DNA of 64,000 nt from positions 65,885,217 to 65,949,216 of the forward strand of contig JASEVX010000011.1 in NCBI GenBank assembly GCA_031761405.1, written 5' to 3'. This DNA is from Serripes groenlandicus (Eukaryota > Mollusca > Bivalvia > Cardiida > Cardiidae). The position numbers and the translations under genes were made by a program. Below are positions 52,006 to 63,450 of this stretch, in pieces (the stretch's first letter is position 1; each line of letters starts with the position of its first letter). A model generated the notes under the pieces. The model saw only the letters and a program-made list of their open reading frames with translations. It was not told where the DNA came from and made no database searches.

Positions 52006-53170
52006 TCTCAAATCATATGCATGTAAATTGGGAAAACCAAAACAAGATATGGGACAGCAGACGTATAGAAAGCCTGTAAGGTGGCTTTTCTGTAAAAATG
52101 GTCTATTTAAAGAGTGTATACGAGATATAGCATGTGTTCCAGTCAAGGGCCTTCTGATGAAGCAATATTTCCCCAACAAGGACAATCGACAGAGAGAAAC
52201 TATCTATCAAATCACATTGTATAAAACCCTTACACTCATGTTTCAATACAAATGTAACAGAACCATTTATACACGTTCCTTTTTTTTTTATCTCCAAAAA
52301 CAGACTTGTTCAACTTGTTTTCAAATTATCAATTCAACCAATTAATCAACCCTTACCCCGATATACGCATTTGAACGCCCTCAGTCTCACCAGAGTCTAC
52401 ACATTCCTCCTACGATAAGACGAGACATTGATACATTACCTGAAGAAGAACTAGAAATGTAGACGCACTCATATCATCATCCCGTCCATTTAACGTGTTG
52501 GTAATACGAAGTACACTTATACCTTTTTTATATGTGACGAATCTACATTGGTTATGCTAATAAACAATCATTAAAGTGGACGAAGGGCATAAGCTGAAGA
52601 GCATGTGTGTTTATTCAAATATTGTCCATACCTATATACAGTCAAATCTGAACGCCTATACATATTCAACTGTTCTTGTCTGGTATTAATGTGTGCATAC
52701 ATATCAATCGCCCTGTCTGTCCTCCCATTTGCATGTTTCCTATTCAACACTCACTCACATACCCGCCCATTAATATCGTGATGAGTAAGAGATCAGAATG
52801 TTGTCTATAAATTTCAACATGGACTATTTTTGGTGTAGTAACATTGGTTATTATGAAAGATTGACGATGTGCTCTTATTTTGTTTTAATTTTTTTTAAGT
52901 AATAATTATTTAGTTAGGTTTGTACAATTACAAGTATGATTTCAATTGACATTTAGATACTCAATTTCCTCAAAATGGTGTATTGGTTTTTAAGCACTAC
53001 TATGCTTTTATTGGAAATAAATAGAGTTTTAATAAACTACTTGACCGTAAAGCATAACACTTAAAATGAGGCATTCGTAGCAACCTTTTTCATAGCCTCA
53101 CATTCTAAGTTAGCCGACATCTGGCGAAGATGTATTCCAAAACATCATCATCTTCATTCTTCACATTTTA
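52006..53170. other. Non-coding, nothing recognised
   Basis: AT-rich. A plus-strand frame of 105 codons at 52,028-52,345 has no recognisable character. Confidence 0.4.
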
Positions 53171-53380
53171 ACCATATATATGGGAATCAGCCATGGCCGA
53201 GTAAATAGCGTTGGGTTGTCCCGGGTTCGACGCCCAGCTGCGGGTGTCATGATGGCGTGCCCTTGGATAATGCTCATATTTTAGTCTGGTATGTTTATCA
53301 AAGGACCAGGAAGTATTGAACTGTCGCCGTGATATAACTGAAACAATGTTTCTTAAAGAAATACAACAAATGCAACCGTC
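53171..53380 (+). mobile_element. tRNA-derived SINE, diverged
   Basis: CAGCCATGGCCGAGTAAATA (A-box region), CCGGGTTCGACGCCC (B box), then TATTGAACTGTCGCCGTGAT and ATAACTGAAACAATG as the family tail. Confidence 0.6.
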
Positions 53381-53904
53381 TATCAATCTCTCAAGACAAG
53401 TTACGGGGTTGATTTTCAGTCAATCACATACATAAACTGTTGGAATACGCATGTCTGACCGAATGTAACACCAATACTTTAGAGAGTCTGAACCGAAATG
53501 CGACTTTATATTCGATTGGTCCGATTTTTCTATTCTAGTTAAACAAAATATTGTAGAGAGTTATTAAATGTATGTATATACGGAGTTTGAATTCATAACG
53601 GGCTATTGCAAATATCAAAACACGACATTTGATGATAACAAAATAATGACATTTGAAAGTATCAATTCCTGGCGCTTCAAAATAAAATATTCATATGCAT
53701 ATGACCATTTTCTACAATTTCAACATTCTGCATTTTTTTCCGAGAACAGGAGAGACCTTCGGGGTTTCACAATACGTGAAAATCCAGATCAGCCTGTGCC
53801 TTCGCATAGTGTGGTCTGGATCTTCTATCTCGCTCCACAATTATCACGGAAACATCTGGGAGATGGTTACAAACAAATTACGACAATACGAGTATGTACA
53901 TGTA

Positions 53905-53945
53905 CAGTACAGCTCAAGGGGGTTTTCCCAAAAACCCTCACCCCC
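53905..53945 (+). repeat. Left 41-bp inverted repeat
   Basis: CAGTACAGCTC then AAGGGGGTTTTCCC then AAAAACCCTCACCCCC. GC-rich text with CGGCGTTAA / TTAACCCGGCG pairing continues to about 54,020 but does not match the right side beyond one further base. Confidence 0.85.
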
Positions 53946-53972
53946 GGGTTGAGGGGGGTATCGATAAAATGA

Positions 53973-55950
53973 TAAACCGCCGGCGTTAAGTCGCTCCCTC
54001 GGCTTAACCCGGCGTTTTACAGGTATTTCAGAGATATGCCTGCTTGAGGTGGATTGCAGGGTTCCCCCCGCAGAAAATGTTAAATGGGAGTGGCCTATAT
54101 TTCTTTCCCGAAGCCCCCGCAGAAAAATGCGAGTGGGTGTGTTTTAATTTGTTTTCCGATTATACATTATGTTAACTATTCTATATTATTTACTCTGCTT
54201 CCCAAATAGTAAATTTTGCAGGCATATGCATCACGAGCGATTGTTTACTTTTCAAAATAATCGCTCGCCAGATTGATTATTCTGCATGGCGAGTCTTAAT
54301 AAAAAAAATCAATATATTGCAATTTAATTTCAATAATAGTTACGTTCTTTCTCAAGCTCCTCGAGATTAAATGTTTTAGATGACGTTCCCTCTTTTCATT
54401 GGCTTTTAAATTGTGTTACTATATTTCATTTACTATATTTCATATTGTAACCCATTTCCATTATTCCGAACCAGAAGTCTGTAAACGCATCTACAGGAGT
54501 CGATTTATGATGTAATTACGGACGGAAGAGAGAACACTGAAAAGGGAGCGACTTCTACGTCTCTTAAAATATGACCCCCTACTCAAATCTACATGTATAC
54601 TGCTAATTTTCAGGTCATTACATGTTTCCTCGGATATTAGCAAACCAATGGCTAAATCAAATAATGACAATTGAGTCAGATCAGATAAATCACTGTTACT
54701 AAATGTACCATGTACACTGTAGACCTGGATTTGTATGCGCATATATGTGCAAACTTGACTCATCATGTATATATACGAGTATGTTTTATATGCTGAAACT
54801 AAGACCAAAACAAAGAAACACTGGAACAGTCGCTAAAATACCTTACTTGAATACTTTGAACATCGAGTTGTCTGAGCTCTATTGCGATGAAATCTGCATG
54901 TGCATATTGCAAACATTTATAATCAAATGCATTGTTCTACAGCATAATTGAGAAATAAAGCCTTACCTTTGAGAATGATAATCCTATTTTTACATTCACA
55001 AACTATTAAGATCAACACGAGTATGATAAATCCATTAACAAATTTATATTCATTTACCAAATCAAACAAAAATCACTTTTTATACGACACTACATTGAAG
55101 ACAAATGAATCGCAAATTTATCAGATTTCGTTTCAATATAAATATTAATGTTTGCGTGTAAAGGGTGTAGCACTTTATAAAGCACGTGACAGATGAAAAA
55201 CGTGTGATATATTTTGTGTTGGTTGTCAGGCTGATTGAAAGACGGTGACGTGCATATAGATCACAGGGCATTCTTTTTATTGACCCGACTAACCAGCTGG
55301 TAATCTGACAGTTTGTTTCGTCGTTTAAATAACATCGTTTTTTGGCAAGCAAATTTCATACATATATACATACATTTTATAAGATTCGGCTTAAAACTTG
55401 CATTTTGCTATTTTCAATAGAAATATGTAAAAGAAATTTATCTATGTCCCCTAAAAAACACAAAAGATATTAGAGCAATGTAAAACGACAACAAAGTATA
55501 TATGATCAAAGGTAATATAATTTGTTTTTAGCGTAGGCAGTGAAGTGTAGATCGAAACCACTATGCGTATTCACGCAGGCAAATCTAGGAATTCCTTCGA
55601 ACTATGTACAACAACATTGGATAGCATGAATGTGCGTGCTGATCTCTATATATACATTTAGCAAATGCCATAACGTTGGGTGCCCTTAATCATGATTGTT
55701 TGCAGTGTCGAGATATGTGAATTGGCCGCAGTAATTTTACTGAACAATTGTTGAAAACGACGTTTTATCCCAATTAATCAACATTGAGCATTGTTAAAAG
55801 CATATGATGAAATGCTCATTTTAAAAATAAACGGAAACTTTTATGAAATCATTTAATTCGGAGTAGAGATTTCAAATATATTCCAATAGTCTGCATGTTT
55901 AAACTAATTGTATCGGAGCAAAATATAGGTCCTGTTTCTGGTCTATATTT
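53973..55950. other. Non-coding; decayed repeats
   Basis: GC-rich to about 54,150, then AT-rich. 55.54-55.67 kb contains AGTGTAGATCGAAACCACTA and GTGCGTGCTGATCTC, a decayed relative of the 62-bp hairpin inside the giant element. No gene. Confidence 0.4.
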
Positions 55951-55959
55951 ATTTACGTT

Positions 55960-56110
55960 TACCAATATATGCCTGTATCATAAGCCTCGAACATATATAG
56001 GACCTGTCCCGAAGAAAGCTAAGAAACACATGAGTATCTGAACTGGCCGCCGTGATATGACTGAATAGTGTACACACGGCGTTAAGCTTTTCTTACTGTA
56101 ATGCGATTAA
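55960..56110 (+). repeat. SINE 3' part
   Basis: CACATGAGTATCTGAACTGG, CCGCCGTGATATGACTGAAT, then CGGCGTTAAGC: body and tail of the SINE family without its tRNA head. Confidence 0.5.
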
Positions 56111-56539
56111 TTAAATCCTGCGCAGGCAAGAACAAATAAAACATGCACAAAATAACCGCTGCACACTAGTTCAGAGCGAGTGTATGAGAAAAGGAACAAG
56201 CTATTTTAAGTGTATGTTCAGATTGTCTTGTGAACCTGGTCAGTTTAATCAGAATCTATAAAAGTTGACAGTTTCGTCTAACAATCTTGTAAGTTATATA
56301 TGAGCTGTGTGCATCCCTGTTCTGGATCTAAACTTTGCACAAAAGCCAACTTTTAACTTTAGTAGTGTCTAGTGACTTTGGGTATTGTTGATTTGACATC
56401 AAAGTTATTTTTGCATTAAAAAAGGAATCAACTTTTCTGTTAATGTTGTGTTTTTGCCATTTATGACTGTATAACAGGTTGCAACAGGTTGCTGGTGTAC
56501 ATACACTATACTGTTCGAATTGGCATCAATATCCCCTAA

Positions 56540-56606
<67 letters not shown>
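56540..56606. repeat. (ATT)n microsatellite
   Basis: About 22 uninterrupted ATT units just upstream of the LINE copy. Confidence 0.95.
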
Positions 56607-56629
56607 AAGTTGTCCTGTTTGATGAATTG

Positions 56630-56683
56630 CAGCTTTATAGTTAATATCAGAAATAATATATAAAGATATTAACTATAAAGCTG
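56630..56683. repeat. Inverted repeat at LINE 5' junction
   Basis: CAGCTTTATAGTTAATATC (56,630-56,648) is the exact complement of GATATTAACTATAAAGCTG (56,665-56,683), which is the first part of the LINE reading frame. The 16-base loop is AT-rich. Confidence 0.85.
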
Positions 56684-58875
56684 AAAATGTCATAAGCGGG
56701 TTTGAAAAATACTTTACTGATATATTTGATACACACGCGTTAAATCCCAAAAGTAAACTTGAAATAGAAGTCGATAAAACGCTGGAAAATTATGCTAGAC
56801 TAAATCCTACTACAATAACGCTCTCACAAACAGTAGAACGCGAGTTCACATGTGACGAGGTTAAAAAGGCTTTAGTTGACCTTAAACGTGGGAAAAGTCC
56901 ATCTCATGACAACATCACTAATGAACATATTATATATGGTAAAACACCAATAGTGCATGCCTTGGTAGAGCTCTTTAACTCTATTCTACGCTTTGAAAGT
57001 ACACCCGACTCCTGGCGTAATAGTTACATAGTACCGATCTACAAAGGCTCCGGAAAGCCAAAAAATGACCCTACTAGCTATAGGCCAATTTCATTGATAC
57101 CGTCATTCTGCAAAATCTTTGAGAAGATATTGGTAGATAGAATGCATTCTTTATTATTATGTAATAAAACCATATTTCCATCTCCACAGCAACAAGGGTT
57201 TCAAAAAGGGCTAAGTTGTATTACAGCCGCGTTTTGTCTACAGGAAACTATTAACGAACTCGCCGATCTACATAGTAAAGCATTCGTGGCTTTCATTGAC
57301 TTTAAATGTGCCTTTGATAGCGTATGGCACAATGCGCTATTTTATAAACTCCATAATCTAGGAATAGTTGGAAAAGTATGGAGGATAATAAGGAATTCCT
57401 ATACAAACTTGAATTGCTTTGTCATGGCAAATGGCAATAAATCACTCCCAGTCCCGGTAAAACGAGGCGTACGTCAGGGAGGGGTCGCTTCCACATTTTA
57501 TTATCTTATCTTTATAAATGACTTACTTAAAGAACTTGAAAATTCAGAGTATAGCCTACGTCTCTATTCGCCAATCCATGCTAACTGTGGGAATCCTGCG
57601 TTTGCTGATGATTTATCTGTAATTGCATTAACGCCTATGTATCTGCAAAATTTGCTTGACATTGTGTACAGGTATTCCTTTAGATGGAAATTCGAAGTAA
57701 ATTGCAAGAAATCCAATGTCGTTGTATTTAACGATAACAAAAAGAAAAATGCCTCTGTCAAGTTTTTACTGGGAGAATCCTACATTCACGAAATTGACAG
57801 TGTTGTACATCTCGGAATTCGACAGGATGGATCTCTAAAATTAACAAATCGCATTTCAGAACGCTGTCAGAAAGCAAAAAATGCCTTTTATGCAATGGCT
57901 GATCTTGGTATGAGACCTAATGCATTAAATCCATTAACTTCTGTTAAGCTGTATAGCACAATCATTATCCCTATAGCCTTGTATGGGTGTGAGCTATGGA
58001 GTAATATAACAAGTTGCGACGTACTCAAGCTCAACCGTTTGCAACATTTTATTGTAAAAACTATTCAGGGATTTAATATCAGAACAAGGTCTGATATGTG
58101 CGAATCAATGCTTGGAATTAAGCGAATCACATCATTGATTGACAAAAAGAAGTTAATATTCCTGCACAAAATATTGAGCCTTGAGAATAGCTCTCTTTGC
58201 AAAAAGATTTTCATGAGAAAATTTATGCAATTCGTATATAACCCGACAAAATCAATACGTGGTTACATTCCAGATATATGTTCATTGTTGAATAAATACA
58301 ACTTGAATTTTCTTATGAATATGTATGTAAATGACGGTTGCTTCCTGCCACATAAACCAGTATGGAAGCAATGTATAAATAATGCTGTTGACCAGTTGGA
58401 AACTAATGAGTGGTTAATGAGGATGCAATCGACTGATTTCGTCAGGTTCAGTCGATTGCATACATCAATCACAGCCTGCAACCTGTATAATCTCTATGGT
58501 ACAAGAATAGCTGCACATAAAATAGCCTTTATGGCTAAATTGTGGGTGACTGTTGCTTCAGAAAAACCTTCGTCATGTGATCTGTGTGGCCGTATACATT
58601 TAGATGTTATCAAACATAGAATAACAGAATGTAGCGCAACATATGATAAGAAACGATTATTTCTTAGTGGCATATACACCAATATTGGCCATGAAGTATA
58701 TACTGAGCTAATGCTTGCAACCAGTGAAACGTTTTTGATAATGGTTTTAGGTGCAAGCCCTACATCAGTCACCACTGATTCAGAGTATTACTTTCTCGTG
58801 GAACGGCTCGTATATATGCTGCTGTATCATCATTGGTGCATTTCATTAAACGTACGAGTGATTAACTGGTTTTAG
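56665..58875 (+). CDS. LINE ORF2 reverse transcriptase, 5'-truncated
   Basis: One frame stays open for 736 codons from 56,665 to TAG 58,873, longer than any ATG start would suggest, so this is the 3' portion of ORF2 cut at its 5' end. RT motifs are in order: SYRPISLIPSFCKIFEKIL (motif 2 region), FQKGLSC, D212 in AFIDFKCAFDSVWH (motif A), GVRQGGVAS (motif B) and FADD with D315/D316 (motif C). A cysteine/histidine cluster near the end (CDLCGRIH...H..TEC) matches the usual LINE zinc-knuckle tail. The apurinic endonuclease and ORF1 are missing. The absence of stops in 736 codons indicates a young copy. Role: target-primed reverse transcription. Probably a Jockey/CR1/RTE-X-like clade; not resolved. 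Confidence 0.85.
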   Translation, partial: DINYKAENVISGFEKYFTDIFDTHALNPKSKLEIEVDKTLENYARLNPTTITLSQTVEREFTCDEVKKALVDLKRGKSPSHDNITNEHIIYGKTPIVHALVELFNSILRFESTPDSWRNSYIVPIYKGSGKPKNDPTSYRPISLIPSFCKIFEKILVDRMHSLLLCNKTIFPSPQQQGFQKGLSCITAAFCLQETINELADLHSKAFVAFIDFKCAFDSVWHNALFYKLHNLGIVGKVWRIIRNSYTNLNCFVMANGNKSLPVPVKRGVRQGGVASTFYYLIFINDLLKELENSEYSLRLYSPIHANCGNPAFADDLSVIALTPMYLQNLLDIVYRYSFRWKFEVNCKKSNVVVFNDNKKKNASVKFLLGESYIHEIDSVVHLGIRQDGSLKLTNRISERCQKAKNAFYAMADLGMRPNALNPLTSVKLYSTIIIPIALYGCELWSNITSCDVLKLNRLQHFIVKTIQGFNIRTRSDMCESMLGIKRITSLIDKKKLIFLHKILSLENSSLCKKIFMRKFMQFVYNPTKSIRGYIPDICSLLNKYNLNFLMNMYVNDGCFLPHKPVWKQCINNAVDQLETNEWLMRMQSTDFVRFSRLHTSITACNLYNLYGTRIAAHKIAFMAKLWVTVASEKPSSCDLCGRIHLDVIKHRITECSATYDKKRLFLSGIYTNIGHEVYTELMLATSETFLIMVLGASPTSVTTDSEYYFLVERLVYMLLYHHWCISLNVRVINWF

Positions 58876-58894
58876 TTTAACGTAGTCTGTAACA

Positions 58895-59075
58895 TGTGTT
58901 CAGTTACATTGAACACCATGGTGACATTGTGATTCATGGCTTTCTCGCACCAGTACTCCTCACTACATTATTCCCAGGCAACCGGCTACCTTCCTTTGTA
59001 AATAGACAATTAAAGCTAATGGGTGGAAGACGAATGCTGCTAGTCACAATGTTTAAATTTGACCCATTGATAGAT
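58895..59075 (-). mobile_element. SINE body, minus strand
   Basis: Matches the minus-strand SINE at 27.3 kb through CTCGCACCAGTACTCCTCAC, CCCAGGCAACCGGCTACCTT and TAATGGGTGGAAGACGAATG. It begins about 20 bp after the LINE stop codon. Confidence 0.6.
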
Positions 59076-59109
59076 ATCCATCGACGTTACGGACTGAATA
59101 ATGTGCAGC

Positions 59110-59335
59110 AGATCGCCTCGGGTGCTAAAGGTCGCGTGTTCGATCCACGGTCGGGTCATACCGAATACTTTAAAAATGGTAGTAATGGCTGCTCTCATTT
59201 GCGCTCATGGTCGCGGGGTTAGCATTACGACTGACTGGCTGATGTCAGGATAATATAATCAGTAGTACTGGTAACTGACCCAGGAAACGCCGTGATATAA
59301 GTGAAACATTGTAAAGCACAAAACAATTAAATGAA
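59110..59335 (+). mobile_element. tRNA-derived SINE, plus strand
   Basis: B box GTGTTCGATCCACGG, then GGGTCATACCGAATACTTTA and ATGGCTGC, then CGCCGTGATATAAGTGAAAC and AACAATTAAATG. A different head from the SINE on the other strand just upstream, same tail. Confidence 0.6.
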
Positions 59336-59589
59336 ACCACGTTGTATTTTAGAAATAAATAAAATGAGTCAACCTTAGTTTGAAGCAGCTATCAGCCGTA
59401 TTGTGCTTTCTGGGTCCAATCTCCACAACCTTACTTAGCGCTACGTAAAAATTAAAAGGCATATTTTATCATTTTTGTATCACTAATTGTAAAATTGAAT
59501 GTTGGAATGTATCTAAATAAATGACAAAGATGACATAAATAGTAACCTTGCTGACTAACAATACTTGTTAAGAAATGCAATCTTCAGAT
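59336..59589. other. Non-coding, nothing recognised
   Basis: AT-rich; no gene. Confidence 0.4.
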
Positions 59590-60060
59590 AGTTTAGCTTG
59601 TCCGTTTTTCGAAGAAAAAAAGTTAGGATATTGTGATACCCTTGGCGGTGGCGGCGTCGTCGGCTGCGTCGTCACGCAACGTTAACATAACCTCATAACT
59701 CAAGAACCGTTCCAAATTTCCAAATGAAACTGTGTACACGTGTTCTTAGGAACAATACGCATGTCGATAACAAGTCAAAAAACTCTGATTATTATTCAGT
59801 AATGTCCAATTTTTGAACGCGCTCTTGTTATCATATATATTTGTTGTAAAAGGTAGCTTTTGTTTGGCTGTAACGACAGATACATTCATCCCTCGCAATC
59901 ATGATTGGCTTGTGCCCAAACGTTTGTACTTAATATACAGGACAAGCATTCTTATTTGGGGATTTATAGTTGCTAACGTATTGTTATAAGATTATAAGTT
60001 ATGTTTAATGACGTATAATGACCGAATCGCTAGCCGTGGTATATAGGATCTCATCGATGT
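59590..60060. repeat. Mollusc-type dispersed repeat (GGCGGTGGCGGCGTCGTC)
   Basis: CGAAGAAAAAAAGTTAGGAT, then GGCGGTGGCGGCGTCGTCGG, then AACTCAAGAACCGTTCCAAA. I recall this arrangement as a common bivalve repeat; its borders are not determined here. Confidence 0.45.
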
Positions 60061-60384
60061 AAAGGGTTGACTGCAGTAGGCTGTTTATACGTTCACGACT
60101 CATTGCCTGAAACCGAACTTGAACATTAAAACAAGTGATGCAAATATTAAATTATTGCATTATCGCAATATCTTGAATTTGATGTGCCATCAGACCATTA
60201 CAGATGTAATTAAAGTAATTAAAACTGTAATTAGATTGATATCAAATATTGTGACACATTGCTTGAAATATTGATATTATAGTATTTAACCCCCTTCCAT
60301 AACTGATCGTTTAAATATGGACTTGTCTAGTTTTGCAAAAAGTTAAATCAATATCTAGAAAAATTTGGATGAAATAAAATATCC
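60061..60384. other. Non-coding, nothing recognised
   Basis: AT-rich; no gene or clear repeat. Confidence 0.4.
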
Positions 60385-60445
60385 AGTTGAACAGCTAACA
60401 GTATAGAGCCAGGTCAGAAGATGCAGATCCGCCGGCTTTCATGAA
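60385..60445. repeat. GTATAGAGCC dispersed repeat
   Basis: CAGCTAACAGTATAGAGCCA then GGTCAGAAG, matching the blocks at 9.7 kb and 13.6 kb. Confidence 0.4.
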
Positions 60446-60627
60446 AACACGCCTCATTTATAGGTAATATTTTGTACCTGTGCATAGTGGACTTCATGGA
60501 AAAAGCTGGTGTATCTTAAAATTGCCATCTGATACGTCGACTATCGTAAACAGATCCAAGTTACATCATAAACCGGTGCGTGATCGCCCCGCCCCGCTCA
60601 ATGAATATGTATACTTGATATACATGT

Positions 60628-61066
60628 ATGCAGCAGACGACATATAAAATATCTACGCAAAACTTCGTGATATTACAATAAATAGAAGCTTAATTATTGA
60701 GCCCCGATAACTCAGTCGGTAGCGACACAGGCTGTACATCCAAGGGTTATGAGTTCGAATACCAGCTCCGCCAACATTTTCGAAGTTTGACGAAACGTCA
60801 CTCGTGTTTCATCAATGGGCTAACAGTCAATTTGGAAAAGCAGCCAGCTACTTTTGATGTATGTTGTAAGTAGAACTGGTAGCTTAAGTACGTGAACCGG
60901 CACGCGTGATATACTGAACAATATTTGAAAACCGCGTTAAGCCCTAATGATTGAATCAATATTGAATAAAGTTGAAACATGAGAAATTTTACATTTTGTC
61001 ACAATGTTTTCATAAGTCATCTGCTGTAGAGGCGTCGACAGCATCTGTATGTGGTAAAAGGGCAAA
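60628..61066. mobile_element. TTAA foldback MITE split by a SINE
   Basis: The left arm (TGCAGCAGACGACATATAAA, 60,628-60,700) and right arm (ATTTTGTCACAATGTTTTCA, AAGTCATCTGCTGTAGAG, 60,956-61,066) belong to one copy. The tRNA-derived SINE at 60,702-60,955 lies between them, so it inserted into the MITE and is younger than it. Confidence 0.6.
60702..60955 (+). mobile_element. tRNA-derived SINE inside a MITE
   Basis: The head GAGCCCCGATAACTCAGTCG (A box) and GAGTTCGAATACCAGC (B box) are 73 bp in tRNA-like order. Then ATGGGCTAACAGTCAATTTG, GAAAAGCAGCCAGCTAC, GTGATATACTGAACAATATT and a GCGTTAAGCCCTAATGATTG tail. The head alone could be taken for a tRNA gene, but the attached body shows it is a SINE. 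Confidence 0.75.
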
Positions 61067-61069
61067 ATA

Positions 61070-61235
61070 GTTTCCCGGCATACCAAACACTTTAAAATAC
61101 GTATTAATGGGTGCCATCCTACGCGCTAATAGATTCGGTAAAATATATGTTATCGTGTCAGGGTAAATAAAATCGTGAATATTGGTAACTTAACAATACA
61201 ATACCATGATCTAACTGAAATACAGTTGAAAGTCA
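61070..61235 (+). repeat. Degenerate SINE body
   Basis: CCCGGCATACCAAACACTTT, then GGGTGCCATCC, then CATGATCTAACTGAAATACA. The head is missing. Confidence 0.45.
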
Positions 61236-61499
61236 TCTACAGAAAGTCTGGGTAAAGGGTTGACATGTGTTGTAATAAACAGCCACGTTATCTTAATCCG
61301 TATTAAAGAGTGGTATATCTCAAAATTAGGTTGGTTAATCAGCGTGACAATATTATATGTATAAAGATAATTCCTGAAAAACAAGCGCATTTTTATTAAC
61401 TGTGCATCATTAAACATCGTGTAAAAGAGTGACTTAAAATAAATGATTTTTAAAATAACTGCCGTTCTGAACTATATTTACATTTCATTTTCAATTCAT

Positions 61500-61695
61500 A
61501 GATGGCGTCATTCGTCTTCCACCAATGGGCTTAGTCTATGTGGAAAAGCAGCCAGTTGCTTGGGAAGATTATTGTGTGGAGTACTGGTGTGAGAAACCCA
61601 GGAAATGCATGAGTAGGAGAACTGGCCGTGATATAACTGAGAAATTGTTAAAAATGGCGTTAAACCCCAATCAATCAATCAATCAATCAATCAAT
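61500..61695 (+). mobile_element. SINE, 5'-truncated, with (CAAT)n tail
   Basis: CACCAATGGGCTTAGTCTAT, GGAAAAGCAGCCAGTTGCTT, AACTGGCCGTGATATAACTG, GGCGTTAAACCCCAATCAAT, then repeated CAAT. The best-preserved 3' end of the family; ATTCATAGAT occurs on both sides (about 61,494 and 61,694), a likely target duplication. Confidence 0.7.
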
Positions 61696-61699
61696 TCAT

Positions 61700-62205
61700 A
61701 GATCACTGTCCTGTACAATGGTCACATCATGGTCCTAGCTACTTAACTGTTTACAACCTATTTAAAAAGGCTAATACAAAACAGAATGTGACTTCGGAAG
61801 CTAGGGGATGATTCCATCGGCATAGGGAATGTTGGACTAACCTTAACACGACTTTTTTTCCGGAGTTATTCGGTCCGGGAAATATAAGATGGGGGAGTAG
61901 TTGGTTCGGTGGTGGAGTGAAGATTAAGGAGGAACTAGACTCGGTAAGGAAAACATCATCAGAAGATATGTCAAAGCCTTTTACTCCGCTGCAGGTAAAA
62001 CATTTGTTTGAGAAGACACCATCGTGAGCCGCACAAACGAGGGACTAAGACGAAAAGATGACAAAGAAGGTTCTTTTAAGAAAAGACCAGAGGGGGAAAA
62101 ACAAGTGAAATTTCACTCTTTAGCACTATGTACTATTGAATCAAGTGGCAGACGGGAACATAAGGGTCAGAAAGAGCATTGTGGCAAATGGATACAGGGC
62201 TGAAA
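61700..62205. other. Non-coding, nothing recognised
   Basis: Less AT-rich than its surroundings but without a convincing open frame or repeat. Confidence 0.35.
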
Positions 62206-62212
62206 ATAATGA

Positions 62213-62266
62213 TTGACAAAGTGTTTTAAAAGTCGTCTGCTTGGTGTTTGTCGGAAAGGGGTTAAC
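62213..62266. mobile_element. Right arm of a TTAA foldback MITE
   Basis: AAAGTCGTCTGCTTGGTG then TCGGAAAGGGGTTAAC. Confidence 0.5.
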
Positions 62267-62320
62267 TTGATAAGATCATTACACGATCAGCTAACAAGCG
62301 CTCATCTTTTTATTTTTTCT

Positions 62321-62470
62321 TTAACCCCCCTTTCCAACATATGATAAATCCGCAGTAGACGACATTCAAAACGTCTACATATAATACAGAAACATATATC
62401 AAAAACTTAAAGATCTATTATGGACTAGAGATGAAAACATTTGACAAATGGAGAACTTGCTCAAGACGGG
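62321..62470. mobile_element. Left part of a TTAA foldback MITE
   Basis: TTAACCCCCCTTTCCAACAT, CCGCAGTAGACGACATTCAA, ATTTGACAAATGGAGAACTT then GCTCAAGACG; the right arm is absent. Confidence 0.55.
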
Positions 62471-62740
62471 TTTTGTTAATACATGTTTCACGTCACGCCA
62501 AAACCGACCTTCGGATATATTGACATAAATAGAATTTACAATAAAAAACGTACGTTTATAGTTAGTGTTTGGTCATAACCGTTCTTGTGAGGCTTGTAAG
62601 CCTAGATGCATGTAGTAAGACGGTTACATCATGATCTTATTGCGCGTATGCGAATGGTGATATTTTTTTTCTGAATTACATTACATGCACATCCTTTACA
62701 ACTAAGTTGTATTATGCCACTGAGAGGAAGGCTATCTTAT

Positions 62741-62940
62741 TAACCATTTTCCACATGCAACACATCAGCAGTAGCCAATTTGAAAACTTGTAGGTAAACA
62801 TTTGGAAACTCTATAAACGGAAGTACACTTATTATTGAATAAGGTTGAAACCATTGAGACAGTTTTGTATTATGTCACAATGTTTCCAAATTCTTCTTTT
62901 GTAGCTGCGTCAGAAAGCGTCTGCAAGTGGAAAAGGGAAA
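62741..62940. mobile_element. TTAA foldback MITE, diverged
   Basis: TTAACCATTTTCCACATGCA ... CTGCAAGTGGAAAAGGGAAA with ATCAGCAGTAGCCAATTTGA inside. The right TTAA is gone. Confidence 0.55.
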
Positions 62941-63440
62941 ACATATAGACGACAACATAATTGAACTTCATCATCTTTCCAGTCAATATTGTGTATAAGT
63001 TTCCATATTCGAAACCGTACCAAATGCGAGTATTGTGAATTAAACATTTCGATTCTCATTAACAAGCGTCCAGTTGTCATTTTATTTCTTGTCTAACTTA
63101 TCGGCCAGAAAACAGATCCGGCAATCAAAGATTCGCCTATATTAATAGGGGAGGACACCGGGTGGTAGAATTGATTTGTGAATTTATGATACATGAATGC
63201 TTCATAAAGCCGACAGCATAAGTGATTAACCATAACATAACAATACCAAACAACTCAGATTGTCGACATGTTTTTAACACCTATTAATTGAAAGTAATAA
63301 TTGACGTTCACTTGCTTTGATCGCATTACAGATGGGTTAATACATGTCGCGTCTGGGTTACTGAATAGGATATCCTTCTTGATTTAAAAACATTTTAGTC
63401 CAATAGTGTGATGTTGTATATTAACTACCGTTTGAAAAAT
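62941..63440. other. Non-coding, nothing recognised
   Basis: AT-rich; no gene. Confidence 0.4.
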
Positions 63441-63450
63441 GATGAAATTC

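Noticed and set aside
53568..53972. 134-codon plus-strand frame
   Set aside because: It runs into the 41-bp inverted repeat, has no domain and mixes repeat fragments.
57564..58775. Minus-strand frames over the LINE
   Set aside because: Shadows of the reverse transcriptase frame.
60702..60775. Functional tRNA gene
   Set aside because: A and B boxes are present, but the head is followed by the body and tail shared with other SINE copies.
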